Assembly: GCA_030737875.1 (NCBI GenBank)
Contig: CM060915.1
Span: 631,906,786 to 631,970,785, forward strand
Origin: Allium sativum
Taxonomy: Eukaryota > Streptophyta > Magnoliopsida > Asparagales > Amaryllidaceae
Direction: 5' to 3'
DNA length: 64,000 nt
Shown: positions 30,709-43,749 of the stretch, in pieces
Position numbering within the stretch: the stretch's first letter is position 1
Layout of the letters: each line of letters starts with the position of its first letter
The notes under the pieces: model-generated
What the model saw: the letters and a program-made list of their open reading frames with translations, nothing else
What the model was told of the DNA's origin: nothing
Databases searched by the model: none
Program-made: the position numbers and the translations under genes

Positions 30709-32502
30709 CCATTTTCTAGTTCATTCTAAATGCCATGTCCATGTTCAAGTTTCATGTCAAGTTCGTGTCTAGTTTCATGGCGAGTTTTATGTCAAGTTTC
30801 ATGTTTTCACTTATGCCTATTATCAAGTTAATGATTCATATTCATAACCAATTCATGTTTCAAGTTCATAAGCATGTTTACGTGCCTTCTAGATGTCCAA
30901 TACATACCAACTACCCAGAACCCAACTTAGGCGCGTTCATATTTAAACTTTCTCCAAGTCATAAATTATCATATATGTTTCTACTCCAAATTTTACTTAA
31001 TTAACATATGCCCAAGTCCTAGGTTACATGTCAGTTTTTACATATGCCTAATTCATACCAAATTTACATATATTCAATTCATGTCGTTTTACATATGTCA
31101 AGATTCATGATTTTCATGTTTACAAAGCTATGCTCAATTTACATAGATCCAGTTTTATACCCAAAATTACATGTATAACATGTTTACACCAATTTACCCA
31201 TAACGAGTTCTAGCCAAATTACATATATCAAGATCCATGTCGTATTACATATATCAAAATCCATGTCAAATTATATATGCCAATCCCCATTCTTGCAATT
31301 ACTCTTATATTGATAATACCCAAATATTCAATTTTTATGCTATGCCATCAATTCCACCAAACACATATATCCAAATAGGTATTACCCCAAGATTCCCTCG
31401 TATTCAATCGTACGCAAATCGCGGTTTAGGCCTAGATCCGAAATTGATCTAGGTTCATCAAAGAAAATAAATAGGGGAAGGTAGAATTTGTATAACAATA
31501 GGTATAGAGAGGAAACTGGAAAAAAAACTTCATCTCAGGCATAAAAGATAGATCTTGAGAATAACATTAACATGAACTGATTTACAACAGGCTGAATAGA
31601 TCATGAACTTGACAAAAGAATAAAGATAGAAAAGCCCAAAACTCAAGATTCAAGAGGAAACAGAAATAGACTTGAACCGATGAACATGCTTACATCCAAT
31701 TACACTTTATTCCATGGCCATATTATAATTAAGCATTTCAATCTAAAAAGTAGCCAGAACTTACATTGATTGGCTAAGAGAGGAAAAATCGATTCGTTGT
31801 CGCGTTGAAACGTCTAACTTGATTAATCTTCTGATTTGATTCAATATGGTCTAGGCGTCGTTGCTTGAAGCCGTTGAATCTTTACTTGAATCCAAACTAG
31901 ATTTGAATCTCCTCTTGAAAGACTTGAACAACATATCCTCGTCTCAGACTTATGTATTATTTTATTCATTTTCTCAGAGGCAGCATAAGGACAGAATGAA
32001 ATGGTGTAGAGAGAATGAGGCGAGAGGCTGTTTATATAGGATTAGGCGGACGAACCTAGGCAGAAAACGAGACCAGGTACATCAGAATGCACCCAGGCCC
32101 AAAAGCAGATTCGGGGACCAGGTCGACATCCAAGTCGACTGCGCAGTCGACCTGGTCTTGGGGGTGTCGACTGCCCAGTCGACCTGGGTGCTGGGAGGGA
32201 AATTTCCCGCCCAGTCTGTCTGGGTTTTGAAATTTTAATTTTGAACTCGAATTCGATCTGTTTTGAACTCTGAAAATTCCTGAAACTTCGGAGGGTCATA
32301 TCTCCCTCATACGGACTCCGATTCTCGCAAACTCGGACTCGTTTCCAAGCAGAATTTCGAGACGGACGCAATGGCGCAACCCGTTTCCCTCGATTCTGAT
32401 CTTAAAATTTAATTCTGCCTTGATTTATGATTTTAACATGTTGTTAAAATTCTGGTTGTTACACCCACTACCCTCGAACCCTAGCTCCGCCACTGTATAT
32501 AG

Positions 32503-33128
32503 GAGGATGTTCTGTATGCTAGGGTACAATCTACCGATGTTGCATATGGACTACACTGCAGGTGATTCTTCTTTTTGGTTTTCATTTTTAATGTCTATCA
32601 ACTAGGTTGTTGTATGAATTTTGGCCACATGGGTAGAAATTAGTCGACTAATCGAGTAGTCGATTCGACTAGGTTGTTATTGGTTCCAAGTGAAGTATTT
32701 GTACACAAACACACTGATCGACTACATACTGTTAAATTACACAAACACGTTGATCGACACGATATTCCATTCACTCTTTTTGGTGTCCATTGAAATTACA
32801 CACGTCTAAAATATTGAATTTATCATCAAATCCTTCACTATTAGAACCATTGTTGTTATCACTTTTTCTACCAGAATTAACATTCAATTGCGCATTTTAA
32901 TCCTTCACTGTTATATATGTATTAACATACACTTAGCTCTGTATTCATGTTTGCATCTCAGTCACAGTGAGTTACAATGTCGATCTACTGTCCAGTTACG
33001 AAGTATTTGTAACTTGTTTCTTGTATTTTATAGGCAGTCCTGTTGGAGATTATGGTGATTTTGTGTTGCTGGAACTCAGGCTGCAGGCTATATATCACGA
33101 TTCAGTTTTGCTGCCAAATAAAGCTTGA
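32503..33128 (+). pseudogene. Two candidate 3' exons in CACTA-1
   Basis: Exon 32503-32561 (after TATATAG, before GTGATTC) and exon 33034-33128 (after TATTTTATAG) keep one frame across the intron: MFCMLGYNLPMLHMDYTAG, then SPVGDYGDFVLLELRLQ and on to NKA and a TGA. The following sequence, continued at 53337, looks like a 3' UTR (T-rich, TGTAATG words). The protein is unknown. It could be captured host sequence, or chance. Confidence 0.33.
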
Positions 33129-33157
33129 ACTCCAGACTGTCTATCGCGCTCAATCTT

Positions 33158-36100
33158 TGTAACACCCCACCTCCGTTAAGGTCACTCACAAAGGGAATGC
33201 CTTAACTTTGGTGGAGCATTTTAGTAAACAGAACAGAAACTTACAAGACAGATAAAACAGTACTTGAAATTTTTTAACTCTTTTACAGCGGAAACATAAA
33301 TCAATATGGTTACATCCTTTCAAATCTCAGAATTCAAGTACAAAATATCAGTCTTGTACAAAAGCCTTCAAAATGCATGGTTTAAAATCATAATCCCCAT
33401 GGAACGGAAGCTATACAGAGCCAAGCCATACTTCAAGCAAAGAGAAATCCGGATCAAGCTGAAGTATTCCCTCCTTGGATAACCTGGGGGGGAAACGGAA
33501 GAAAGGAGGCGAAACAACAAGGGTCAGACAAAAAGTCTGGCAAGTCCAGTGACTTTCAGCATATGAACAGATAATAATAATAATATGACATGAACATAAA
33601 ACTGGATGAGGGATAACTGTAACAGGTGTAGCAGATATAACAGAAGAACAGAATGACATAAACTATTGCTTTACACTTCTCTGCACTAATACTAGTATAA
33701 CAGAATTAGGTGTCACCCTAATGTCTAAATTGAAGCAGGAACGGGTACAGAATAATTTAACAGAAACAGAATGCTAATAATGGGCCTTTACTACCCGATC
33801 AGAAACAGACAGAAGCAGAAACAGATTAATCCCTACGGAAACAGAATGTAGAATTAGGTGTACACTAGTAATGGGCCTTTACCACCCGAACAGACGGTAC
33901 CACACAGAAACAGACAGGTGTTACCACCCAACAGAAACAGACGGTACCAACAGAAACAGACAGAACTAAGTGTACCCTAAAACCCTACCCTAAGCGATCG
34001 GCTCCCTAATACATAAATATCCTGTGTCGGCCCCACAGTAGGGTGTATCACTCCCTAAAGTGACAACCAATTGGCACAGACCTATTTACAGATGTCACGG
34101 CGTCTTACATCCTCAGAGGAAGACCGGGATCCATGCACACACATGACCCGGTTGGAACGCACCATCAACACCCCTCGCCATTATCAGAATGAACCACTTA
34201 TAATTAGTTCAGTAAGCGTGCCCGGACCCTACTTACTGTTGGGTCAAAGTTTTGATACCAGAAAGGGTTACTGACTAATATGGGTCCCAAACAACAGATG
34301 ACACAAGTAATTCCCCTCCTAACCTTGTGTCCCCAGACTAACAGATTTCAGTTTAACTTGTCTACAAGTTTCAGACATACAAAATTTAGATTAACTAGTT
34401 CACAGATCAGACAATCAAGTTAACAGGTTTTCAGACTAACGGATCAGATGTCCGGGTTAACGGGCTTACAGATTATCTGGTTTCAGATTAACAGACTTAC
34501 AGATTAACTGGTTACAGATTATCTAACTTTGTATTGGGCCTACGGATTCACGAAACGGGTTTATCAGATTCATTGGTCCAATTGGTTTAACCTTACCCAA
34601 CACGTTTTAGATATTATAATTATCTCAGATTTTCATTAATTAAATATTAATGCCCAAACCTCTCACATTAGACTGACAGTTTGCGACTACTGGTTAGGCC
34701 GGTTGGTTCCAGGCAGGTTTCTGTCGCAAACTGAGTCTAACCTCGGGTTTCAAGCACGTTATGACTAACTTCTCACATTAGAACCTATTGTTTGCGACCA
34801 CTGGAATATGCCGGGCGGTTCCGGGCAGAATTACGCTGCAAACTCATTCTAACCTCGAGTTAGCCATGTTTATCTTTGCGGCCAATTAATTAATGATTTC
34901 CCATTTATACCCATGCCTAATATACATGTCAATTATTCGTAACTATAGCCAATTCAGATTATGTCAATAGCGGACTAATTATATCAACTCAACAGATATA
35001 GCAGATAACAGATTTCTCAGACTAGGCGACTTAGCAGATTAAGCAAAATAACAGAACTAGCAGATTAGGCAATGTAACAAAACTAGCAAATTAGGCAATT
35101 ATAACAGATTTAATCATTTCTTAAAGTTTCACAAACATATCTTGCCCAATTATAAATCTTGCCTAAGTTCACATGCATAAATAATATTCTTGATTCACAA
35201 TATTATCATATACCCTATGTTTGCATTAAATTTTCATAACACAGATTATGGTCCTAAATTAACCATTTATCATATGTTTCAATTTTTATTAAACTTGCAT
35301 AGTACAGAAGATCCCTATATAAATTATACCAAATATAGCCATTAATTACTATGCATATCATATATCCCAAAGATCTCTTACTTAGGTGTTTATTTACATT
35401 AATATATACCCTACTCTCATGTAAATCTTTATGCCTAAGCCATATTCTCTTTATCTCAAATCATACGTTCAATACAATTTATATTATAAATATAACATGT
35501 CCAGTCATATGTATCAGATTTTGTTCTAGCTACAGTTCATGTTCTTTCCTCAAATCAGTCACCTATTGGTCATGCCCAATTCATGCATCATTCATTTTAT
35601 TGTCCCAAACATTTTAGCGTATGTTAATCTCTTATGAGATTGGCTCAGGCTCGTGGTAGCCTGGCTATAAAACAGAAAGAGGAAAGAGATACAAAATAAG
35701 ATAGATCCGAACAGAACAGAACAGATATAACCTCAGATTCAGATTTATAATTCATGTCACAATCAGAATTAACGTTTATAGCGGAGAATAACTGTACTTG
35801 CCTTAATTGGATTAAAGAAAGAACTCTAGTTGTTGTAGAACCGTTGCAGAAGCTCTAATCTCTAATTGAATTTAGGTTGATGTTGATGGTCTTCTAGTTT
35901 TGATTTCAGCAGAGTAGCAACGCCATTTTTATTTTTAATTTAGAACAGAGGCAGAGTAGAAGCATAATAGAATTGTGTGCAGAGAAGGCTGGGTTTGGGG
36001 CTGTTTAAATAGGTTTAGGCAGACGAATCTAGACAGAAAACGAGACCAGATACATCAGAACGCACCCAGGCAGAAAAGCAGATTCGGGAGGCAGGTCGAC

Positions 36101-36406
36101 CCCCAGGTCGACACTTGGGTCGACTCTAGGGTCGACCCCCTGGAGTCAGGTCGACTCTAGGGTCGACCCCCTGGGGGCAGGTCGACTCCCCAGTCGACCT
36201 GGTCTGTGCTGTTTAATTTTTTTTTGAACTTTGGAAGGCCATAACTTGGTCATATGGACTCCGATTTACGAAATTTCGGACTCTATTTCGCGTATTTTTC
36301 CGAGACGAACGCAATGGCACAGCCCGTTTCCCTTGATTCTGATTTTATATTTTAATTATACTCAGATTTGTAATTCTTAAGTTCACAGAAAATACGGGGT
36401 GTTACA
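33158..36406 (-). repeat. GyC 3' LTR (3249 bp)
   Basis: Candidate intron 33484-35801 starts with the GC-type donor AAG|GCAAGTAC and ends pyrimidine-CAG|GTTATC. Hairpin CAGAC-TTTTT-GTCTG at 33525-33539. TATTTAAA at 36003-36010. GTCGAC array at 36095-36198 (eight boxes). CAGATTA-rich low complexity at 34370-34510 and 35000-35110 sits where GyA has its ATGCAAGTT tract. Confidence 0.93.
34656..34863 (-). other. Paired structured motif, GyC 3' LTR
   Basis: Copy 1 is 34765-34863 (P1 CTAACT/AGTTAG, P2 TTAGAA/TTCTAA, P3 GTTTGC/GCAAAC). Copy 2 is 34656-34750 (P1 AAACC/GGTTT, P2 TTAGACT/AGTCTAA, P3 an 11-bp CAGTTTGCGAC/GTCGCAAACTG). Confidence 0.7.
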
Positions 36407-36441
36407 TTCTCCGCTCCTTAAAGGATTTCGTCCCCGAAATC
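36407..36441 (-). other. GyC polypurine tract and preceding hairpin
   Basis: Minus strand GATTTCG-GGGA-CGAAATC (36441-36424), then AAGGAGCGGAGAA (36419-36407). Confidence 0.85.
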
Positions 36442-36800
36442 TTCAAGTTAAGAAGAATGTGTCCTACCATCCAATCACTCATCTACTCAGTCATCATCCA
36501 CAAGCATCCATTGTCCTTAGAAATTTCTAGTGCTGTATGAACATTTGCAAAAGTGTGTGTATATGTTCCTTATCTAATGCAATGATCAGGCGGTCTACTG
36601 ATTCAGTTGACCTCCTTAATGCGAATTATGTCAGTGCCATGAGTCCAATATGTATGCAATTTTCCTATTTGATACATATCATTTCTATATGAGTGCACAA
36701 CCATCCACTCATATGCAACATCCATGTGCTGATTCAACCATTTTGCATCCATAAAAATTTAAAATGCTCACACATCCATATGCAGTATGAGAGTGTTTTC

Positions 36801-36913
36801 GAGCCGATCTAGTGCCTTGTGTGTGTATATGCGTCCACGAGAAACCACTAGCAACCACTTGCGTCCACTTGCAACCATCAAACATAACACGTCTCAAACA
36901 CATGTTTACACCC
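36801..36913 (-). other. Conserved 3' internal block, GyC
   Basis: AAACATGTGTTTGAGACGTG, 10-bp repeat units and CACTAGATCGGCTC, as in GyA; one of the few parts kept besides gag. Confidence 0.62.
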
Positions 36914-37450
36914 ATTAGGATTCCTATCTATAAGTTGAACACTCGATCGATAGTATACAGTCGAGGAAGCGAGTACAGATAAAACAAAAACTTGATTCCT
37001 ATCAGACATTGGTTGAGAAAATAATTCCCCTAAGTGTCAACCCCGAAGACTGAAATCAACATCAGATTGACACCCAGAGGGTTACCCTCTTTAGACAATG
37101 TCAAAACTGGAAATCTTATCAGAAGTATTCAGATATTTACAGACTACTGGTACAGATCAGGTTCCCTAATGATTCTTCGGAAGCTAAGCATGATAAAAAT
37201 CAAATCCCACAAAAACTCAAAATGTATGCATCATACTTGACGTCTAACACAAATATCCCTCAAACCCCAATCTCAAACAGATGAGCCATAACCCTTATGG
37301 GTCTGAGTCTACAGCGGAATTCAGAAATAATACTAGTATTAAAGTGCAGAGTATCGATTACAAAATCAAAATACCAGAATCAGAAAAAGTCTTAACTCCA
37401 TAATCAGATAAAGAAATTAAACCTACTATAGAAATTTTCCTATTTCTATC

Positions 37451-38358
37451 CTAGCCACTAGCCTCGAGAGTGTTTGCCTGCCCTCCTTGCCCTCGTCTCT
37501 TCGGGCAGTCCCTAGTGAAGTGCCCCATCTCTCCACAGTTGAAGCAAGTGCCTTTCCTTTTTCACCAATCCTTGTTCAGATGAGTCGAGCTCCCACAAGT
37601 AAAGCACTTTTTCCCCTTCTTATCTTCAGTCTTTTCATCCTTCTTTTGTGTTTCCTTTTTGGGCCCTGCTTTCTTATTCTGTGGTTCTTCCTTCTTTGTC
37701 TCTTTCGGGCCCTTGTCTTCCTCGTGCAGTAGTGCCATGTCCACCAATTTCTCGTAAGTCGCTCCCATGGGTACATGGGTCATGGCTAGGCTGTGTAGTG
37801 GCTCGTTCAATCCTTTAACAAAACGGAGAGCCTTTTTATGCTGAGTGTTGACTAAATCCAATCCGAACCTAGCTAGTTGGTTGAACTGGTTGACGTATTC
37901 CTTGACCGTCATACTTCCTTGCTTAAGAGATAAGAACTTCTCCAGTTGTAAACTCCGTTCAGCTTGCGAGAGAAATTTTGTCTCAAACCTTGTTCTGAAA
38001 TCCATCCATGTCTCAACCAGCCTCTCGGCGTTAGTGACTTCCCACCAGTAGGAAGCATCGTCTTTGAGCAGCCATACCGCCAACTGTACCTTCTGCCTAT
38101 CGTCCACCTCGAAGATAACGAATAGATCCTCAGTTTCTTTGAGCTAATTCCTCGCTTCTACGAATGATTCAGTTCCTTTGAAATCCTTCCCACCCATGGC
38201 CCTAAAATCTCTACAGATCTTTGAGAAAGCAATTGCACGAGGAGGGGTGGGGGAGGGGGATCATTTGCTGGACCTGCAGCGGCGGTCCTAGCCTCAAGAT
38301 ATTGACGAAACCAATCGGGTACATGAACACCCTCTGGTATCTCAGATGCTTCAGACAT
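37451..38358 (-). pseudogene. gag: gag of GyC
   Basis: Starts at 38358 (MSEASEIPEGVHVPDWFRQY). The ATG lies one base after a pyrimidine tract and CAG (AG at 38361-38360), as in GyA. A frameshift in the poly-Pro/C run near 38250 and a stop near 38150 break the N-terminal part. From 38107 the frame is a good Retrotrans_gag domain: AVWLLKDDASYWWEVTNAE, MDFRTRFETKFLSQAERSLQ, KEYVNQFNQLARFGLDLVN. A Lys-rich linker leads to knuckle 1, CFTCGSSTHLNKDW (last Cys to Trp), then a TGA. In the same frame follow knuckle 2, CFNCGEMGHFTRDC, and the end near 37451. It retains the segment deleted from GyA gag. Confidence 0.85.
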
Positions 38359-38523
38359 GCTGAAACGAAAAAGGAAAGGTTCAATACAAAAAGGACTGAA
38401 AGAAAGATATATGGCTCTCGGGGATTATGTTTTTCAAAATAAGCTTTATTTTTGAAAATACTTCCTTTTAAAACCTTTTTGGAAATAGCTTTCAAAAACC
38501 TTTATCTAATCTGGTAACCTTTA

Positions 38524-38535
38524 GCTCTGATACCA
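38524..38535 (-). other. GyC primer-binding site
   Basis: GCTCTGATACCA beside the 5' LTR; iMet type. Confidence 0.9.
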
Positions 38536-38537
38536 AG

Positions 38538-39446
38538 TGTAACACCCCACCTCCGTTAAGGTCACTCACAAAGGGAATGCCTTAACTTTGGTGGAGCATT
38601 TTAGTAAACAGAACAGAAACTTACAAGATAGATAAAATAGTACTTGAATTTTTTTAACTTTATTACAGCGGAAACAGAAATCAATATGGTTACATCCTTT
38701 TAAATCTAAGAATTCAAGTACAAAATATCAGTCTTGTACAAAAGCCTTCAAAATGCATGGTTTAAAATCATAATCCCCATGGAACGGAAGCTATACAGAG
38801 CCAAGCCATACTTCAAGCAAAGAGAAATCCGGATCAAGCTAAAGTATTCCCTCCTTGGATAACCTGGGGGGGGAACGGAAGAAAGGAGGCGAAACAACAA
38901 GGGTCAGACAAAAAGTCTGGCAAGTCCAGTGACTTTCAGCATATGAACAGATAATAATAATAATATGACATGAACATAAAACTGGATGAGGGATAACTGT
39001 AACAGGTGTAGCAGATATAACAGAAGAACAAAATGACATAAACTATTGCTTTACACTTCTCTGCACTAATACTAGTATAACAGAATTAGGTGTCACCCTA
39101 ATGTCTAAACTGAAGCATGAACGGGTACAGAATAATTTAACAGAAACAGAATGCTAATAATGGGCCTTTACTACCCGATCAGAAACAGACAGAAGCAGAA
39201 ACAGATTAATCCCTACGGAAACAGAATGTAGAATTAGGTGTACACTAGTAATGGGCCTTTACCACCCGAACAGACGGTACCACACAGAAACAGACAGGTG
39301 TTACCACCCAACAGAAACAGACGGTACCAACAGAAACAGACAGAACTAAGTGTACCCTAAAACCCTACCCCAAGCGATCGGCTCCCTAATACATAAATAT
39401 CCTGTGTCGGCCGCACAGTAGGGTGTATCACTCCCTAAAGTGACAA
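38538..39446 (-). repeat. GyC 5' LTR, left part
   Basis: Interrupted by GyB at GACAA (39442-39446); it continues at 50980. The acceptor-like CAG|GTT is at 38864, and its donor partner (AAG|GCAAGT) is at 52714 beyond GyB. Confidence 0.95.
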
Positions 39447-42400
39447 TGTAACACCCCGTATTTTGGGTTAATACTAAAATTCACTAATTGCAGAATAAAT
39501 AATCTTATATGTGAGAATTGGGGGAAACAGGCTGCGTTATTGCGTTCGTCTCGGAAAAATACGCGAAATAGAGTCCGAGTTTTCGAAAATCGGAGTCCGT
39601 ATGGCCCAGTTATGGCCCGATGAAGTTTGCAGAAAATTCAAAACTAAAACAAATTTAATAAATTCAAATATTCAGATTTGGAATGGGCCAGGCGGGGTCA
39701 GGCGGGAAGCTTCCCGCCTAACCCATGTCGACAGGGCTGTCGACAGGCCTGTCGACAGGGGTGTCGACATGCCTGTCGACTTGCCTGTCGACAGGGTGGC
39801 ACGTCCAGTGAACCTGGGTGCACCAGGTTGCACCAGGTTGGGTCTTGGGCTGGCTTGGAGGGCTGGTTCTGGAAGCTTCTTGGATCTGATGGTCCTAAAT
39901 TAATCTAGGGTTAATCTAAGGGTCTAAAATGCAACCTAATCCTATAAATAACACCCTAACCCTACCCTAATTCATTCATAATTAAACCTAGTAACTAAAC
40001 TATGGCAAAATGAAACTTGGTCATGGCCTCCACAAATCAATGAAGAGGAAAGCAAGCTCTAATCAATCTCTAATCCATTCTAAGTATCTTAATCTTCTTC
40101 ATTAGCTTGCTAATTGTGTTTTGGTGAGTTTCTATGGCTTTAATAATCAATTGTTAAATTGATTATGGTAGGATGTGATAAGAAATGGTTATGTTTGTGG
40201 ATAAGTGAGTTATATGCAAGTTGTATGATATGTGAATTGCAAGTTTTATGCCATATGCAAGTTTATTTCCATGTTTTATGATGTAAAATATTATGTTGAA
40301 TATTTATGCATATGTAACATGTTATGCAAACTATATGTGAGAATATATGCAAGTATATGTAACATGATATGCAAGTTATGCATGTGATTTTATGCATGCT
40401 AAGTAGTTGGTGTTATGCATGTTAAGTATTTGATGTTGTGCATGCTAAGTATTTGATTGTATGCATGTTAAGTATTGGGTTTTATGCATGCTAAGTGTTT
40501 GGGTTTATGCAAGTTAAGTGGTATGTTTATGCATAATAAGAAATTGGTTCTATGCATGCTAAGTATATGATATTATGCAAGTTTAGTATGTGATTCTATG
40601 CATGCTAAGTATATGATATTATGCAAGTTTAGTAAATGATTCTATGCATGCTAAGTATTTGATTGTATGCATGTTAAGTATATGATACTATGCAAGTTAC
40701 ATGTATGTCAATATGCAAGATATGCTATGCAAGTTACATGTATGATAATATATGCTATGCAAGTTACATGTATGTCAATATGCAAGATATGCTATGCAAG
40801 TTACATGTATGATAAGATATGCTATGCAAGTTACATGTATGTTAATATGCAAGATATGCTATGCAAGTTACATGTATGTTAATATGCAAGATATGCTATG
40901 CAAGTTACATGTTTGTTAATATGCAAGTTACATGTATGTTAATATCCAAGATATGCTATGCAAGTTACATGTTTGATCACATGTATGTTAATATGCAAGA
41001 TATGTTATGCAAGTTGTGAGAATGCTTATATGCAAGTTCAACATGTCATGCAAGTTAGGTGTGCTTATGCAAGTTATGTGAATGCTTATATGCAAGTTTG
41101 GGTTAAATATAGTTGGGTTAATATATGCTCATATATGCAAGTTGACATCCTCTTAACCCATGACAAAGTTATATTCTAAGAATTGGTTAAACCCATGATA
41201 TTTGTGATAGATCTTCCCTTTTTATTATGTCGTGAAATGAGAACGATTTGCGTGGGGAACGATGGGGTTAATAAATATGTTAATTAAAGTATGGTTGGGA
41301 ATGATTAAGCATACCATAAAAATAAATTAACATAAGTGGGAATTTACCTATTGAGTTAGGTCTACCCCATGGGAATTTACCTATTGAGTTAGGTCTACCC
41401 ATGTTATGAAAAACTTGATATTAATTAGGGATAATTAATATAAATTATGAGGGTGATTAATTAGGTGTAATTAATCGACTAAGACACGAGGTTGGACTCA
41501 GTTGTAGCGTAAAACTGCCCGGACCCAACCGGCTTAACCAGTTGCTACAAATGTTAGCCCAATGTGAGAGGTCTTAGGCACAAACTAAATACGTGATTCA
41601 TGTAAAGACACGAGGTTAGACTCGGTTATGACATAAGGCTGCCCGGACCCAACCGGCTTAACCAGCGGTCATAAAAGATAATCTAATGTGAGAGGTCTTT
41701 ATGAGGATCACGGTCTTAATTAATTAAGAAACACTTAACCAAATTAGCATGTAGTGGGACATGAGGGTTAAGTGGGTACCTTGGGTGGCACGTAGTAACT
41801 AGTGTGGGTGCCTTGGGTGGCATGAGAAAACTAGTGGGTTGCCTTGGGTAGCAATAGAAAACACGATTAGAATACTTAACCAAAGTGGAACGTGTAATTA
41901 AACATGATTAAGGGGTTAAGTAAGTGCCTCGGGTGGCATGTGGGAATTAAGTAAAGGACTTGGGTGTCATGTGGAAATCTAGTGGGTGCCTTGAAAGGTA
42001 ATTAAAATATGATTAATGACTTAACCAAAGTATTTGTAACATGTAAGTAGACATGGTTAAAGGGGTTAAGTGGGATACACTAGATAAAATTAACAAGCTT
42101 AAGTGGTAGCTTGTGGGGGGCCCATCTCAACCAATATCCCAAACGTATCTTTGTGGGCTCGACCCAAGTCGAGTGACGGGACACGCATATTGGGCTTGAC
42201 TATAAGAGGCCAAAAACGGGTTAGCGGTGGCAACGTAGGACCAACGGGTTTCATATGCGTGTGTGGGCCCGGGCTGGTTAGTAAATCGTTGTTACATCGT
42301 GTAGATATAAAGCCGTGCACCGTTGATATTATCAGGTTGCCACTTTGGGGAAATGATACATCCCATTGTGGGACCAGCACGGGTATCTACGTTAGGGAGC

Positions 42401-43173
42401 CGATCGCTTGGGAGTAGTGGGTACACCTAGTAATGATAGGGGCAGACGGCACCTATGTAGGGGTACTAGAAACTACTGGGTAAAAATTACTAAGTACATT
42501 TAGTGGGATCAACCTTTAAGTAGGAATTAATCTTAGGTAGGTGAAACTGGTGTGGTGCAGTGTAGGAATTACCCTTGGGTGAATAAGTCTAGGGTGGGGT
42601 AAGAATTATCTTTGGGTGGATAAATGCGTCTTTTCGGTGATCGTAGTACATTCGGTGTTTAGTTGGCTACTTAGTGTAGTCATCATCCCCAGAGGTACCG
42701 TACCTTGTTTATGTCATACCCTAATTACTTTAATGGTTGTATTGTTAGGGTTATAGGACTCACTCAGACTTATGTCTGACCCCGTTGTTTTTATCTTTTT
42801 CCCAACCCTCAGGTTACCAGGGTGGGCCTAGCACTAGTGGGCTTGGATCAGACCGCTATATCTATCTTTTGGGCTTGGATCGTAGAAGTAAAGCTCGGTT
42901 TATCTTTTCTGTTATGGCTATTATCTATGTAGTGGGATTATGTACTTCTATTTTATCAGGATGGATATTATGTACTTGACTCTGGTTTATGGTTTTGTGA
43001 TGTAACCAAACATGTATTACTTTCCGTTGCAATTAAATGATGATTTAAAATTTTCAAGTATTACTTATATCTGTCTTGCTGTAATTTTACTGTTCTATAT
43101 TCACTTAAAATACTTCACCGAAACTAAGGCATTCCCCTGGTATGAGTGACCTTAGCGGGCGTGGGGTGTTACA
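39447..43173 (+). repeat. GyB 5' LTR (3727 bp)
   Basis: GTCGAC array of six boxes (39727-39792), TATAAATA (39943-39950), candidate intron 40124-42812 (TTG|GTGAGTTTCT to CCCAACCCTCAG|GTTACC), AUG-dense TATGCATGTTAAGTAT/TATGCAAGTT tract (40200-41130), hairpin 42765-42778. Confidence 0.95.
41479..41701 (+). other. Paired structured motif, GyB 5' LTR
   Basis: Copy 1 is 41479-41577 (P1 CTAAGAC/GTCTTAG, P3 TTGTAGC/GCTACAA). Copy 2 is 41603-41701 (P1 TAAAGAC/GTCTTTA, P3 TTATGAC/GTCATAA). The apical loop differs from GyA (GGACCCAACCGGCTTAACCAG) while the stems are kept. Confidence 0.7.
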
Positions 43174-43175
43174 CG

Positions 43176-43187
43176 TGGTATCAGAGC
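43176..43187 (+). other. GyB primer-binding site
   Basis: TGGTATCAGAGC, two bases after the LTR. Confidence 0.9.
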
Positions 43188-43387
43188 TTAAGGTTACCAG
43201 AACAGATAAAATTTTTAGAAAAACTATTTTTCTAAGAAAATTTTTGAAGGAGTATTTTCAAAAACATGTCTTTTAAGAGAAAAGTTTTTGAGAGAAAAGC
43301 GTAATCCCCGATAGCCATATCTTTATCTTTCGAATTCTCCGTTTGAATCTCTTTCTCTCTCGGTTTGAGTTTCCCCTCCGTGTGTAG

Positions 43388-43720
43388 ATGATCTTTCTAA
43401 GATAGATAAGAATGGAAAACCGCTTCAAAGGAATTAGACGTAAATCAGGTTAGGAGTTGGTTCAAGAAGGAGGAGGACTTGTCAGTACTTATTGGATGGA
43501 CGATGGGAGGAAGGCTCTAATAGTTGTTTGGTTAATAAAGGACGAAACCTCATTGGTGGGAGGTTACGAGTGGAGAATAGGGAAGAAGAAGGCAAGTGGT
43601 TGTCCTTTTGAGAGGAATAGGACACCTTATTAGGATTGTTCAAAGAAGCAAGGGCAAGGTATGGAATCTTCTGGAGGGTAGTTGTAGTCCCTCACGACTA
43701 GGGTACCAGATGGGGGTATG
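43388..43720 (+). pseudogene. gag: GyB gag scraps
   Basis: Short out-of-frame matches to GyA gag, a knuckle-like GIGHLIR and a basic tail. Most of gag is deleted. A pyrimidine stretch ending GTGTGTAG precedes the first ATG (43388), but that ATG opens only a few codons. Confidence 0.6.
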
Positions 43721-43749
43721 ACCGTCTAGGTTAGAATTTAGATTTCTTT

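Larger units (their letters stand above)
22954..32463 (-). mobile_element. GyD: Ty3/gypsy element with degenerate 2.4-kb interior
   Basis: LTRs 22954-26558 and 28944-32463, flanked by CCCAC (22949-22953, 32464-32468). The primer site and polypurine tract show minus orientation. Only fragments of gag, protease and integrase remain in the interior, so it depends on other elements. The LTR pair differs at several dozen sites plus repeat-unit indels, older than GyA and GyB. Inserted into CACTA-1. Confidence 0.93.
28944..32463 (-). repeat. GyD 5' LTR (3520 bp)
   Basis: TATA (minus TATATAAA, 32031-32038), candidate intron 29304-31764 with donor AAT|GTAAGTTC and a very strong pyrimidine tract before CAG|GTTCGC. 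It has seven units of the ~57-bp repeat (30094-30482) and five GTCGAC boxes (32122-32183). Confidence 0.93.

Noticed and set aside
32503..32561. Adaptin-like fragment (MLGYNL...HMD)
   Set aside because: The short resemblance to adaptin MLGYD-F-HME does not extend into the next exon; treated as chance.
37487..37732. Plus-strand ORF with hydrophobic stretch
   Set aside because: Antisense of the Lys/Glu-rich gag linker of GyC, which gives Phe/Leu-rich codons when reversed.
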